In this document: piece by piece, positions 1 through 11,947 of the stretch
Numbering within the stretch: position 1 is the first letter of the stretch
Layout: each line of letters starts with the position of its first letter
Made by a program: the position numbers and the translations under genes
NCBI RefSeq assembly: GCF_000005505.3
Contig: NC_016131.3
Span: 68,212,355-68,276,354 of the forward strand
Length of the DNA: 64,000 nt
Direction: 5' to 3'
Source: Brachypodium distachyon
Taxonomy: Eukaryota; Streptophyta; Magnoliopsida; Poales; Poaceae
Notes under the pieces: model-generated
The model's input: the letters and a program-made list of their open reading frames with translations, nothing else
The model's database searches: none
Told to the model about the DNA's origin: nothing

Positions 1-3000
1 CCTCACTAGCTGGAAAAGTGTTTAATGACTGAGATGGCATAGCTATTCCAGAAGGTTTGACATCTAGAGCATGGAGGGTTCCTGACAGCATGGTATCTGG
101 CTGCTGTTGCAATTCATGCAAGACGATATTGCTATTCTGGGAATTATTCACATTTCCCAGTGTGCTGGTTGAATCTGCCATACCAAGTTTGTTATTGGGC
201 CAAGCTGAAAAAGAAGGCAATCTTCCAACTGTAGGGCTGCTTTGTGGGAATGCCCCATATGAATTATTCTGGCACTTGAATATGGGCTGACCAAATGCTA
301 TTTCTCTCTCTCCTTGGGGTTTATTTCCTTTGACTGCAGCGAGTCGTAATGATGACTGGTCCCTTCCAGGCAACACCATGCTGGTCGTAGTTCGTCCTAG
401 GAGCTCATCCTGCAAAGCAGCCAGAGCTTGAGGAGGGATCTGACCTGAAGCAGCCAAAGCTTGGAAATCAAGTCCTCCTAATGAGGCCACTTGAGCACTA
501 GAAGCAGGGGTACAATATGGATTGGTTATTCCTGCATGATGCTGAGCAATTCTCTTCAGATACAATCTGAATTTCTGCAGATTGAAGAAAAAAAAATGCA
601 ATGTGTCAGCATGTTTACCGCAGAAAACTGACAAAGTTAATGCAAGGAAATAAACTCAGCATACTGATTGGCTGATAACAAACAGTAAGTTTCAACTTAT
701 ATATGATGAATTCTAGTTAGGGCATCTCCAACAAGGTACCAGCTAGTAGAGGTACTAAATTTTCTCTCTCTTTTTTAATGTGTTTCATTTTTTCAGGACC
801 CACATGTCATCTTCTTTGCTGTCTTGGTATCCGTGTAGTACCTGTTACTTCTTCAGGTAACCATTACTTAGTTGTGGCATTCCTCTCTCCTCCATATTGG
901 CCACTAATTTTTTGGTGCCCGTGTAGTACCCCTTGTTGAGGATGCCCTTAGCCATCTCCAAAAATATTGCCAAAAAAGGTTATTTTGTGTTCTCACATTA
1001 TTTTCTCAGTTAAAAAATCTAGAACCTGATACAAACTAAATTTTAGAGCAAACGAGTGGAGCAGCCCTGTAGTTACTAAAGTCTCAGAAAGTCCAAGCTA
1101 ATTCTGAGAATAAGCCCTTAATTTGTATTGACTAAATTGAAATCCTTAGAGCAACATTGAGGTATAAATGTACATGCTTACTTAGAATCGTAGACAATGC
1201 TAAAAGTCCAATATATCATGCTCATTATGGATATAAAAAGGTAATGAAGGCATAACCAAACCTGCAAATGGCTGGCAACATTTTCCCTAGTTAAACCAGG
1301 GACATTCATCAACTCCAAAATTTTCTTGGGAACAGCTTCTGTACAAAAATTATAAAAAAAAGTCAAACACAAAAGTGGAAAGATCTGGCGTACTTCTAAA
1401 GCACAGGTGTTCAACAGTAACCAAAATTGCTCATCAGAAACAATCTAGAAGGCATTTATAATTGGCAAAACCTACTTACAATAATTTACTCATAGATAAG
1501 AAAGTTGACAAAAAACAAGGTGCAAACAATCGCTAGGCGTAAATTCCTACTTTTGCCTCTGCCTAGCGCCTATCTCACCATGGCAAAAATTAAGGAGTAC
1601 AAAAGCAGGTACCAAAAGCTTACTGTCTATTCCAAGGTGATTGACCGCATTTACAAACTGTTGATGGAGCTCAACTGACCAAACTACTCTTGGTTTCTTG
1701 GAAGAATTAGAAGGATCTCCACTTTCTAGTTCACTGTCATCCTCTTCTTTATCCCGTTTCTTTTTCTGAGATTTCCAGCTATCATCAGCTCCATCATTTA
1801 TAGAGGAAGCATACTCATTATCATTATTTGCTGGCCTGTTCCGATCTGTATCATCTAGGCTACCTGAATGCTCATGCTCCTTGTTTCCACTAAACTTTTT
1901 CCTTACAACATGTTGCCAGATGTTTTTCAACTCTTCCATTCTGACAGGTTTAATCAAATAATCACATGCTCCATGTTTTATTCCTTTCATTACAATATCT
2001 GTCCTTGAATCAGCAGACATCACTGAAATTTCATCAACAATCTTTAATACTGCTTCCCATTTATTGGTAAACATACATAATAGAAAATAATAATATTTAC
2101 TTACTAATAACTGGAAGATCCATCTCAAGGCCTACAAGTTCAAGTAACCTGAATCCATCCATGTCAGGCATGTGAACATCACTAATTATAACATCAAAAC
2201 CACGCCTGTTCTCTCGCAGCATACTTAATGCTCTTGTGGACTGAGAACAAGTTGTAGCTGCACAAGAAAAAAATGATTATAATGTGTCTAAATATAGCCG
2301 AAAGAAAAGAAAAAAAAGTCTATAGCATGCAACAAGATGTAAGAAAATCCAACCTACTGCATGTGCCCTTATGTAGAACCTCCAAACTATCCATATGAAG
2401 TTCCAAAAGCTTTAACCCTGAAGCTCCTAGGGCAATCTACCTATAGGACTACCTAGTAAATACACTACGAATGAATAGGAAAATTAAACAAAAACCTAAG
2501 CACATACAAGCATGCAGCATGACGTAAGAAGCTCCAATCTATTGCATGTATTATTACGTATAACCTCCAAACAACCCATATGAAGGTTTAAATAATTTAA
2601 CCTGGAAGCTCCTAGGGCATGTTACCCATAAAAATATCTAGTAAATACACTACTTATGAAATCGGAAAATTAAGTGATAGTAATAACAGCACCACAACAA
2701 AATAAGGAGCCACTGAGTGCATAACTTACACGTCTGTACATTCGCACCACATGGGGCTAAGCAAACACAAACATAAAGAACAAGGATTATGCTCAAATTA
2801 TAGATACAGCATTTTTCAATGAGCCGAGAATGGATACAGCAATGCTGTCTGGGTTATATTGACAGTGCATTACAGTAATACTAACTGTGGGGAGGCTATC
2901 CTAGTATGTCCCAGATTGATGTGATGACCCTGAAAAGAACCGAGGTCTACACCAACAATTTACAATCATTTGGCCTAAACACGAATATATATGACCAAGA

Positions 3001-3616
3001 CATTGCACGTGTTATTTTCCAAGCTCAGGTGAATACCCAGAATCTAATCCTAATTCTTCTACTAAAGGGTTAAGCATTCCGAAATAGAAGCAACAATAGA
3101 CATGAGCCTGCTCAGATTATTCTCATACAACGAATCCACTCAGATCTCCAACATGATCACAAGTTCTTATGCATATATATGTCACAAATCCATTCCCAGA
3201 TATAGAAATCCGGGAAAAGGAAACACAATTTATAGATAACAGAAGATTTTACAAGACCGTTCTAAATCTCCTAGAATCACGGAAATAGCGAAGCAAACTC
3301 CTAAGCGTGAGCCTTCCAACTCCGGACAAATTAAAACACAAACGCACACAACTGGTATGAAGCAGCGAAACTTATTAGGTGCCAAACTTGAGCAACCGAA
3401 TCAACCGAAACTAATCAGGTCGCACCAGAAGAACACGATGTCACCCAACAGCAAGCGAGAAGGGAAGGAGATGGGCAAGGCAATCCGCTCACCGTCGTAG
3501 CGGCACTGGACGAGCATCTGCTTGAGCACAGCGAGGCACGTCGGGTCGTCGTCTACCACCAGCACCTTCATCCCAACCGGGAACTCCCCGCCGCCGGCCT
3601 CCTCCGGCGGCGCCAT
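1..3616 (-). CDS. Type-B response regulator (cytokinin signalling transcription factor), 3' end beyond window
   Basis: A nuclear transcription factor that receives the cytokinin His-Asp phosphorelay. Exons in transcription order are 3616-3493, 2257-2105, 2022-1624, 1338-1262 and 574 to the window edge; all junctions are GT-AG and in phase. The receiver domain has the acidic pair in KVLVVDDDP, the phospho-acceptor Asp in [12 protein letters not shown] and the Lys in LIKPV. An acidic/Lys-rich linker ([12 protein letters not shown]) follows, then a GARP/Myb-like DNA-binding domain from [15 protein letters not shown] through [15 protein letters not shown]. The last exon encodes a Gln/Ser/Asn-rich activation region and is still open at base 1. 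The start at 3616 ([19 protein letters not shown]) fits the family. About 440 residues are encoded here; relatives run to roughly 690. From memory the sequence is closest to rice ORR21. An upstream ATG at 3952 in another reading is not supported. Confidence 0.93.
717..950. mobile_element. Tourist-like (PIF/Harbinger) MITE, 228 bp, in response-regulator intron 4
   Basis: The element at 720-947 starts GGGCATCTCCAACAAGG and ends CTTGTTGAGGATGCCC, which are imperfect inverted repeats. It is flanked on both sides by TTA (717-719 and 948-950), the 3-bp target duplication expected of PIF/Harbinger elements. It has no coding capacity and lies between the fourth and fifth exons of the response regulator. 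Confidence 0.75.
2325..2675. repeat. Tandem duplication, about 185-bp unit, in response-regulator intron 1
   Basis: Two diverged copies lie head to tail, starting with GCATGC at 2325 and 2510. Shared blocks in the same order include ACCTCCAAAC, CCATATGAAG, GAAGCTCCTAGGGCA and CTAGTAAATACACTAC. Divergence of perhaps 15-25% by eye suggests an old duplication. No coding potential is seen. Confidence 0.8.
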
Positions 3617-4944
3617 CTCCCGCGAAAAGCACCAGCGTCCCCACACGCCCCGCACCTCTCGGATAATCACGCGCCAATCGCCTCCATAGCAGCGGCAGAT
3701 CCGGTATCGCGCGCGCGGCGGCGTCCAACGACGGCTCCTCGGCTGCCCCTGGACTTGTGGATTCGGACGGAGAGAGAAGACGGGGAAAAGGCAGCAGCAG
3801 CGAGGAAGAAGAGGTGGTGCGCTTGGGGAAGAGGAGACTAAATCGCTAAGCGTGATTAGTAAAGGAAGTAAATACGAGATTTTGGTATTAAATCTGTCAG
3901 GGGCGAGCGATTGGGAATTAATGATTCTGCCGCGCGTTCTCTTGCTTTCCACTTGCGGCGGCTGGTGCTGCGTGTGCGCTTAGCTGGCGGCTTCCTTTCA
4001 AAACAGGTTGTACTATTGATTTTCCACTGATTTCTTTCCATAATTTTAAGATTTCCTACCCTAGAATAACTTAACTTTCATTAGCGTGGAGTAATACACG
4101 GCTGGTGGATTGGCTGGATTGGAAATACAGCAATAAATTGTGAGCTTGCGAGTTTTGATTGCTTTTGTGTATTCATTCATACAAAAGGAATAAAAAACAT
4201 TGCTTTTAGTTATACTGAAATTAGGTGCAACTTTTTAGATCCTCGTGTTTACGTCTAGATGTTGCTAGCTGCATCTATGTCTATTCTGGAATGTAAAATT
4301 GGTCGATGACTCGATATATGAGACTCCGGGTGACGAAACTTGAAGCGAAAATAAGAGGGGGCAAGCGAACAAATCAAAAGTTAAATCATTTACCTAATCT
4401 TTTTCAATCTATTAGTCATCATTAAAGTATCCTTCAAAATCCTACTAATCACTATAATGGCACAAATGTCCCTAGCGACACAAGTAACATTGCCTCTTCC
4501 TCTCGGATAGTTCATCGAAACAACTGTTCTTCCTTGTAAATTTTGATTTTTGGTTTCACCTTTCATTTTCTATGCTGCACGCTTTAATAATCATGGGTTC
4601 CAAAGAAAGCCACAAGCACCAAATTTGATCATTTTTATTGACAAAAAAATTTTCATTGGACTTTGAACATAATTACCAAAACAAATAAAATTCTATCACA
4701 TTCTCAGGGAAATTAAATACATGGCTCATGTATCCATATATATGGTTTTTCCATCGTTTAATCTTGGTGCAAGGATTTTCTAATTTTTTAATCTTGTCAA
4801 TTAGAGAGGTTCATATATACTCCGCCACTGTTGCACAACAACATGTGTATCTGTGCTCAAAGATCTTTGTTGGTGGTGGCCGTCCACCATTTCCAGACCA
4901 CGTCACCTTTTGATTGTAAACAAACCATTGATATGAAATGTGTA

Positions 4945-5075
4945 TACTCTCACCGTCCAACAAATGATGTCTCAACTATGACCAAATTTGAATGCATCTA
5001 CACACTAAGTCATGTTTAGATATATCCAAATTTTAACAAACTTGAGACATTTTTTATTGGACGAGGAAGGAAGTA
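4945..5075. mobile_element. Degenerate Stowaway-like MITE
   Basis: It begins TACTCTCACCGTCCAACAAA after a TA and ends TTATTGGACGAGGAAGGAAGTA. The ends pair imperfectly over about 30 bp, including GATGTCTCA against TGAGACAT. The diverged termini suggest an old insertion. Confidence 0.55.
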
Positions 5076-6157
5076 CATTATTTGACCACGCACAAGATCA
5101 CAACAAGAATTTAAAGAAACGGAAGGAATATATCAGTACATTAGTGTGCCAAATTCGCGTTACCACCGTCGCAGCAAAGTTGGCCGCGCCGGAGAAAGCC
5201 ACGAAGTACGCCGTTATTTTTAGAGGCACGAAGTACTCTTATGACTAGGATAGATGAGCCGATGATTGGATGCAGAGTCTGTAACTCTGCGAGCCTGCGA
5301 GATGACGCCAGTATATGCGTCGCATGTGATGTGACTTGGCCTTTAGTACAGCGTGCAAAAAAACCAGATGTACTATCCACTAGGTTGCCAGTCTAGCACA
5401 TTGGCCAAGGCAGGACATGATGGACGAATCATATGGGTACTTCTCCTGGCATTTGGCAAGCTACTTGGCTATCTTCGTATTTCATTACTCCAAGCTGATC
5501 AACCTGACGAGAAAAATAAACTGATGCATGCTCCATTTATTAAACCCACCAGAGGAATAATATATAAATAAAATGCAACATGAGTTTATTTTGGCGGAGA
5601 AATGCAATTTGAGATATCATATCCCTGCACGCTGCACGCATGATGCAGCAGTAGTTAGGCTTCATATCTCCCTGCAAGCACCAAACTACTGCCAGCCGGG
5701 TATATACTGTAGTAATTTAGAAAATAGAAATACAGTATACACTGTTTTAGCTCCTAACACGAATAGCCCTACCGTGTACGAAAACCTCCAAAATGTGGCA
5801 GTGACGACTGATGACCAGCAGTGCGTGTCCGAGATGCTGGAGAATCTTGGAGTTCTTTTCGTCGTCATTTCTTTTGTCCACCCGAGAGAGGATATGTGGT
5901 CACGCATGTTTCCGTTAGTCAGTGGATAATTAACTAAATCCACCTGACGACGAATCTTTCGTGCATGGCACGCACAGCCGCAGCACAATACTATTGAAAT
6001 GCTAGTCAGAGTGGGTTTAGACAGGTCGAACAGATGAATTGCCCTTTTATTTTTACAAGCAGCTGCTCCTCTAATGTACTAGTGTGAGAATAAAAACTGG
6101 CTACCACGGCGTCGGAGCCTCGGAGGAAAGCTCACGCTCGGCAAGGGCGCAAGAGGA

Positions 6158-6176
6158 GGGGGGGGGGGGGGGGGGG
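6158..6176 (+). repeat. Poly-G homopolymer of 19 nt
   Basis: An uninterrupted run of 19 G residues at the edge of a GC-rich block upstream of the response regulator. Such runs can form G-quadruplexes and are prone to length error in sequencing, so the exact length is uncertain. Confidence 0.85.
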
Positions 6177-7160
6177 CTCACTTGCATTACCGTTCAGTTT
6201 CGGGGGCGCAATTGTGCGTCAAGAGAACCGGAACAAAACCATGAATCACCCAGGACAGGAGCCAGGGCCGCCATCGCCAGGCATACCTTCCTTCCAACTC
6301 CGATGAAACCACCTGCCCTGCCAACAGAAACCCAACGTCTACACAACAGTTTTGTCAGCTCTGCGCAGTTCTTCTTTGGGCGCCAGTACGCCTCGGCAAG
6401 GAAGACAAATTTGACTTGGGTTTTTGCACAGGGAGACAATGCAACAACATCGCCGCGGGCAACCGCGCTTCCGGGAACGCGCACGCGGCCGGGCGCGGTG
6501 CGCTTTCGGTCGGCTAAATCCCCATCAGAGCGAGTCGACTGCTCCACTCGATGACTGCTTCGTAAAGACATTTACCCTACACAGGCATCGCTTTCGCAGT
6601 TTCACGTCCACCCATCCGTCCAGTCCAGTCCATCCGCATCCCGGTGCCACCTCGTAGTTATCCAGGCAGCAAGCCTTCGACGTGGCGACGCCTCGGCGAC
6701 CACCGGTTGGACCATAGATCATGGATGACAGCTTTCTGCATCCAAATCGAACGGAAGATTCACAGGAACGAATTCAGCCTGTGCGATGTTCACGTATATT
6801 TGGGAATAACGCATGCCTGCCTGTTTCTCGGCACAACTAGCAGTTTAACCTCCAAAGTTAAAACTACAACACCCGGAGCACATACATGATTCCTAAAACA
6901 AAATATTCTGGAAGTACGATGGTACAGTTCAGGTAACTGAACAAGTTGCTTGTCAATGATATGAATACACTAGCGTTTTTTTTTCCGGCGTTTTGTGTTT
7001 GTAAACGAAATACATAGAGAGGTGTTAGATTTTAATCGAACTATAAAGCTGACACTGGTCTGACTGTTAAGATGAAGGCCATCAGACGATCATCCTGAAT
7101 TTTGCCTCCTTACCAGCAGCGACAACATATGAACAACACCAGCCATATGTTTCAGACTTG

Positions 7161-10100
7161 CTAAGCAAGCTTTTCTTGGTCTGCCGTGATCCTTCCCGAT
7201 AGCTGACGTAGAAAATTAGTGTGCAGGGCATGGCCAGCCTTTGTCAAAGAAAAGGAAAGATTAAGTTCAGATGTCACAAACTGATTTACAGATGTCTAGG
7301 GGTAGCATAAAAGATAACATAGGATACGAAACTAGGACAACAATTTACAATCCATTCTGTCAGATATCCCCTAGCAGGGAACATGCTATGGTTCCAGATA
7401 AACCCTTATCACAGAACCACATGTCGCAGAGCAGTACTTGGAAGCAAGATGTTGTGATGTGCCAAAAAAAACAAAAAGGTGATCTGTAGTGCAAGGTCAC
7501 AATCAGAACAATGAGTGTTATTGCAACTTGTGAAACCTTTAGTTGAATAACCTGTCACAATAACCATACTTTTTTACTTGGTAATTAATGTCTGGGTTCC
7601 CTGTCAGATGAACTGTAACTTTTGCCGAACTTTGACTAGATCTCTGATCTATCATTGGTCAGGTGTCAGTATTCAGAGTGTTCACCGTCATGGACTGCAT
7701 AGTCTTATTGCCTACCACTATAAATGGTATTGAACGTTATTTTTGTAAAGGGGGTAATTGATACAAGAGTAAAATGCACCCGAGGTCCCTATTCTTTAGC
7801 GTGTCAAGTAGGTCCCTAATGTTTGAAAATGCACGTTTAGGTCCTCATTGTTTGGTAAGTGGTTCATTCTAGGTCCCTCGCCTGTATGCACAGCTCCGGC
7901 CACATGACGTGGCTGCCACCTAGGCTTTGGGCCCACACGTCAGGCGACGACGTGGCGCTGCCACCTAGGATTAGTGACATCTGCATGTATTAAAAAAGGG
8001 AATCTTTTTACCACTCTTGCAGAACTCATCCTTCTCTTGGTAGCCACATTTTTCTTTTTAGGAACATCTGCCACGCGGTTTTTTTTTGTAAGATTGAACG
8101 CCACGTCGTCGCCTGATGTGTGGGCCCAAAGCCTAGGTGGCAGCCACGTCATGCGGCCCGAGCTGTGCATACAGGCGAGGGAACTGGGATGAACCACTTA
8201 CCAAACAATAAGGACCTAAACGTGCATTTTCAAAGAGTAGAGACCTACTTGACACCTTCGCGAAAGAATAGGGACCTCAGGTGCATTTTACTCTTGATAC
8301 AAAGCTAGAAAAGGCAAGTTAATGTGATGATCACAAACTCAAACTCAAAATGTTGGCGCCTGAATGAATTCACAAAAAACTGAACAGAACCACACATAAA
8401 TTTTATGTTATTGTCTAAAACAAAGTAAATATCATGTATATTTTTGAAGTACCTTGGAGATTTCATGAATGTTCAAGATTTTCTTCAATTAGAAGATAAA
8501 TCACCAACAGAACACGGAGTTATCGATCATAATGAAAGATGTACTGGACGATAATTTAACCAGTGTACAGTAGCAAACTTCCATATCCAAATTATCAAGG
8601 AACACAAATGCATACCCAATTATATGAGGTTCGTATTCTACATCACAGCATAGAAACTAGCGTGCAGGGGTTCAAGAGGTTCCATATTTCATTAGACAAG
8701 CATATAGTCTAGCGACTAAACGGGGCACGCCAACCCAAATCTGGTAGCAGTGAATACTCCTATAGTACCAGTGACAACACTCATATGTTTTGAACATGCA
8801 ATGCAGTTGCCACATCATCGATAATAACGTTATAGTAATATGAATTTACAGAACATACCTTATAGGCAACTACATGAGCAATTGGAAAACCCTGGTTGCC
8901 ATTCTGAGCAAGAAGTGAGAAATCACCGATGAGATCTAAGACCTTGTGTCGGCAAGGTTCATCCTCAAACCGCAGTGGTGGATTCAGCCAACCACGAGTC
9001 ATACTGTCAATTGCAGAACAACTACCATTATATGACTAAATTGACATGAGGATGGTCAATAACTGCAAAGTAGTATAATATGTACAGAGCACCTGTAATG
9101 CTACTGCAAAGCTATTATGTGAAGTATGAACTAGATAAGCAGTTAAGTCTCTAAGAACTAGAACCATCTGGTTTAGTTAGTTATTCAGCTAATCCTTCAT
9201 AGGATTTACAGAAATAAACAAGTACCAAGTTCTTAATACTGCAACTGAATTATGCATGAGAAATTTTTTCGAAAGCCAAAGTATCCATATTTCATACACA
9301 TAGGCATCATCAGACCAGATGTATTTTGGAGAACTATGTCAAAAAGGAAACCCACCAATCCACAGTTCTAGAGAACGCTAGATGAACTGTAATAAGACAC
9401 AAATTCTAGCATATTATTCTTCACCTGCAAACCATAGCACTTTCTAGTGATCCTCCTTTGATGAGCCCAGCACTACGCATTTTTTCAACCTGTAGAACTC
9501 ATCACAGAATGCAAAAGTTAGTGTATGCATTTATATGTAATTCATGAGGACAAGGCCAGGAAATTGCTGAGAGGGATGTAAGATGTAACCGGTAATTCTG
9601 CAAATCAAAGCAGAAAAGATAAAAGGAAGACTGGACTCCTGGGGTACAAGGAAAATGAAAGAAATACTTGAATCCCATGAACGATTCATCCCAGTACTGA
9701 TTAGTAGAGGTGAAAAGGAATATAAACTCTCAAAGCACACATTATGAAACCGATGAGAATGAAACCATGTGCTAGTTAAGTTGCACTGTCATGATTCTCA
9801 CACGAAAGCCATGATACTATATACGCAATATGAAAAAGACATGCCCAATTATTTTTTTAGTAAATATGGATATGGAGGAACCCCAATCTTCGAGGCACTA
9901 ATAACACAAAACCCCAACTTTTGGAAAATTTATCACATAACCACAGTTGTTAGGGCAATATGTATCAAACAACCCAAATTCACATTCTCATCAGACAAAT
10001 TGCAAAATTACTACTCCCTCCGATCCATAATAAGTGTCTAAGATTTAGTACAAAGTTATTACAAATTTGCACTAAGTCTGAGACAATTATTGTGGATCGG

Positions 10101-11947
10101 AGGGAGTAATTTTTACATGCAAATACAGATTAAACTAATGATAATACCATTACAGACTCTTTTTTTACAGAGAATTGCCACTACAGGTTTGTAGCACGGG
10201 AGATATTTAGAGCCAAAAAAGGAGAAAGCAGCAGTCATAATGGATAGATAAACTCATTTAATGTATGAGCAAACCTCTTCGAATATACAGAAAGTTCTTG
10301 CAGGAGCTATCTTGCTTGAGTATATATTAGCATCGAGGAAAGTAGTAAACCATTGACATCCAATCGCTGGTGCCTACAATAGGATTCATCGTTTTCAAGT
10401 CCTAAGTAAATATTCAAAATGCTTTTAGCACATTATGAAAATTCACACTTGGGAAGTAGTGACAACTGATAACTTTGTTCATGTCCTTGCCAACACCAGA
10501 CATTTGCACAACCTCAACTCTTGCATAAGCATTTACTAATGCAGATAAGAAAAATGAAGATGCTTACACTTCCATCATAACTGTTTCCTGAGATGATCAT
10601 CAGATTATTAGAAAAGAACACAAAGAAAAACAAACAAAAATGTTAAGCCTCACATTATCTGTATGAACAACTATTTCGGCCTCAACACCATAACATGTTA
10701 ACAAGCTCTGCAAATTCCGACTCGAGCAAAACACACAACATGTGCAAAATCAGCCAAACTGAAGGCTAAATCCGGAGAGTCCAATGGGCCTCTACCAGAT
10801 CATGACATACATGAAGAAAACGGAAGCAAAGGTCCAAGAAAGCTTGACTCTGGATAGTGCTGGCCTCAGATCAATTTCATAGAAACAAAATTCTATCCGT
10901 TTCTTATTCCCCATCATGCTCCACAGTTACTTAACATTTTTAATTTGAGAGGCAATGCATCATTCAATGGAAATATAAAGCAAATAACAATCACATAGTT
11001 AGCACTTGGTAGCGGACATAAGAACCACTCAACACTAAAAAGGTAGAAGAGTCTATGATAATCACATAAATGAATGAGCAAAACAAACTAGCATTTCATG
11101 TCCTTAAAAAGGGAAGGGATGAGCATAGGCCAAACAAAAAAGAGAGAGGAAGGGATGAGACATACCTTTGGAAAATCAATTCCATAGGTGATGTGGATTT
11201 GCGAGGAAGGGAATGCAGATACAAAGCAATCATCCTTCCGCAAGTAAACAGGCTCGTCAATTTTAGGCGCCATTTTCTCCAACTTTTCTCCACTGATATC
11301 CTCGGCTACACACAAACCTGCGCTCCGTATCGCCTCTACCCACTCTTGCGCTGATCCATCAAGCAAAGGAACCTGTCATCGTTTAAAAGTTCACATAAAA
11401 ATGAAACAAAACACACTGCAACATTTGTCGTTGCAGTGGAATTTGGCATCAGCGTCTAGCCAGCTACTGTAACAGCATCAGCAAAAGCGCACGTACCTCG
11501 TCGCTGCCGCTGACCTCGACGCGGCAGTTGTCGACGCCGAGCGCTTCCATCGCTGAGAGCAGATGCTCTACCGTGCGCACCCGAGCAGCGCCGCCTCCAC
11601 TCCGCAGTGTGGTGCAAAGAGGGGACTGTGTCTCAGCATTCCCAACCTCCGCCGCGACCCTTGTCTCCTCCCCTTCCACGACGAAGTACCTCCCTTCGCC
11701 GGCGCGCGTGGGGAGTAGCGTGGCGGTGGCTCGCGCACCCGAGTGAAGCCCCACGCCCGACCTGCTCACCGCCGCCGCGAGCGTTTGCTGCGCGCGGCCC
11801 GTCTGGTGCGAGGGACAAAGGGGTTAGTCAGATAGTCAGTCGGCGCTTCAGAGTTTAGGTAGTAGTCTTTTGCTGGTTCTCACCCACCGGCTGCCAGGAG
11901 AAGGCGGCGCGGGAGACCGACTGGAGACCTCGAGCGGCAGCGGTCAT
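7161..11947 (-). CDS. LPXC: UDP-3-O-acyl-N-acetylglucosamine deacetylase, plant mitochondrial LpxC
   Basis: A zinc deacetylase that catalyses the committed step of lipid A-type synthesis; in plants the pathway is mitochondrial. Exons are 11947-11888, 11802-11497, 11372-11166, 10373-10275, 9489-9425, 9003-8859 and 7238-7161, all GT-AG and in frame, giving 319 aa (plant relatives are of about this length). The first exon ([18 protein letters not shown]) is Arg/Ala-rich and acid-free, as in a mitochondrial presequence. Then come [11 protein letters not shown], the first zinc-ligand motif [26 protein letters not shown] with the second His and the Asp ligand, and AGHALH with the catalytic His. All key LpxC residues are therefore present. 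Intron 6 is 1,620 bp and holds a MULE MITE; intron 4 holds a Stowaway. The gene is divergent from the TPR gene, with ATGs 1,057 bp apart. Confidence 0.93.
7758..8302. mobile_element. Mutator-like MITE with long TIRs and 9-bp TSD, in LpxC intron 6
   Basis: The element at 7767-8293 (527 bp) opens GAGTAAAATGCACC and closes GGTGCATTTTACTC. Direct repeats TTGATACAA (7758-7766 and 8294-8302) flank it exactly: 9 bp, the Mutator signature. The terminal inverted repeats run about 190 bp each (to about 7956, and from about 8099), with matching blocks such as AGGTCCCTATTCTTT against AAAGAATAGGGACCT, and GCCTAGGTGGCAGCC. The 140-bp centre is unique. No transposase is encoded. ORFs read through the arms are artefacts of the palindrome. 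Confidence 0.9.
10012..10108. mobile_element. Stowaway MITE, 93 bp, in LpxC intron 4
   Basis: Termini CTCCCTCCGATCCATAATAA and the complementary TTGTGGATCGGAGGGAG bound the element, with TA on both sides (10012-10013 and 10107-10108). This is a Tc1/mariner-derived Stowaway. The internal arms pair around GTCTAAGATTTAGT and ACTAAGTCTGAGAC. Confidence 0.9.

Larger units (their letters stand above)
3617..7160. other. Intergenic: response-regulator upstream region and LpxC downstream region
   Basis: No convincing gene is seen. The first few hundred bases upstream of the response-regulator ATG are GC-rich and probably hold its 5' UTR and core promoter. Most of 4000-6000 is AT-rich with a degenerate Stowaway. 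About 6100-6700 is GC-rich and starts with a 19-nt G run. Overlapping ORFs on both strands there lack recognisable domains. A diverged gene fragment or promoter island cannot be excluded. Confidence 0.6.

Noticed and set aside
6084..6571. GC-rich ORFs of 156 and 125 codons on opposite strands
   Set aside because: They overlap each other, are Arg/Ala-rich and match no family that I recognise; GC-rich DNA has few stop codons.
7940..8308. Overlapping ORFs on both strands of 60-85 codons
   Set aside because: They lie in the arms of the Mutator-like MITE; the mirror-image ORFs come from the palindrome.
11607..11858. Plus-strand ORF over LpxC exon 2
   Set aside because: It is the shadow of a GC-rich conserved exon.
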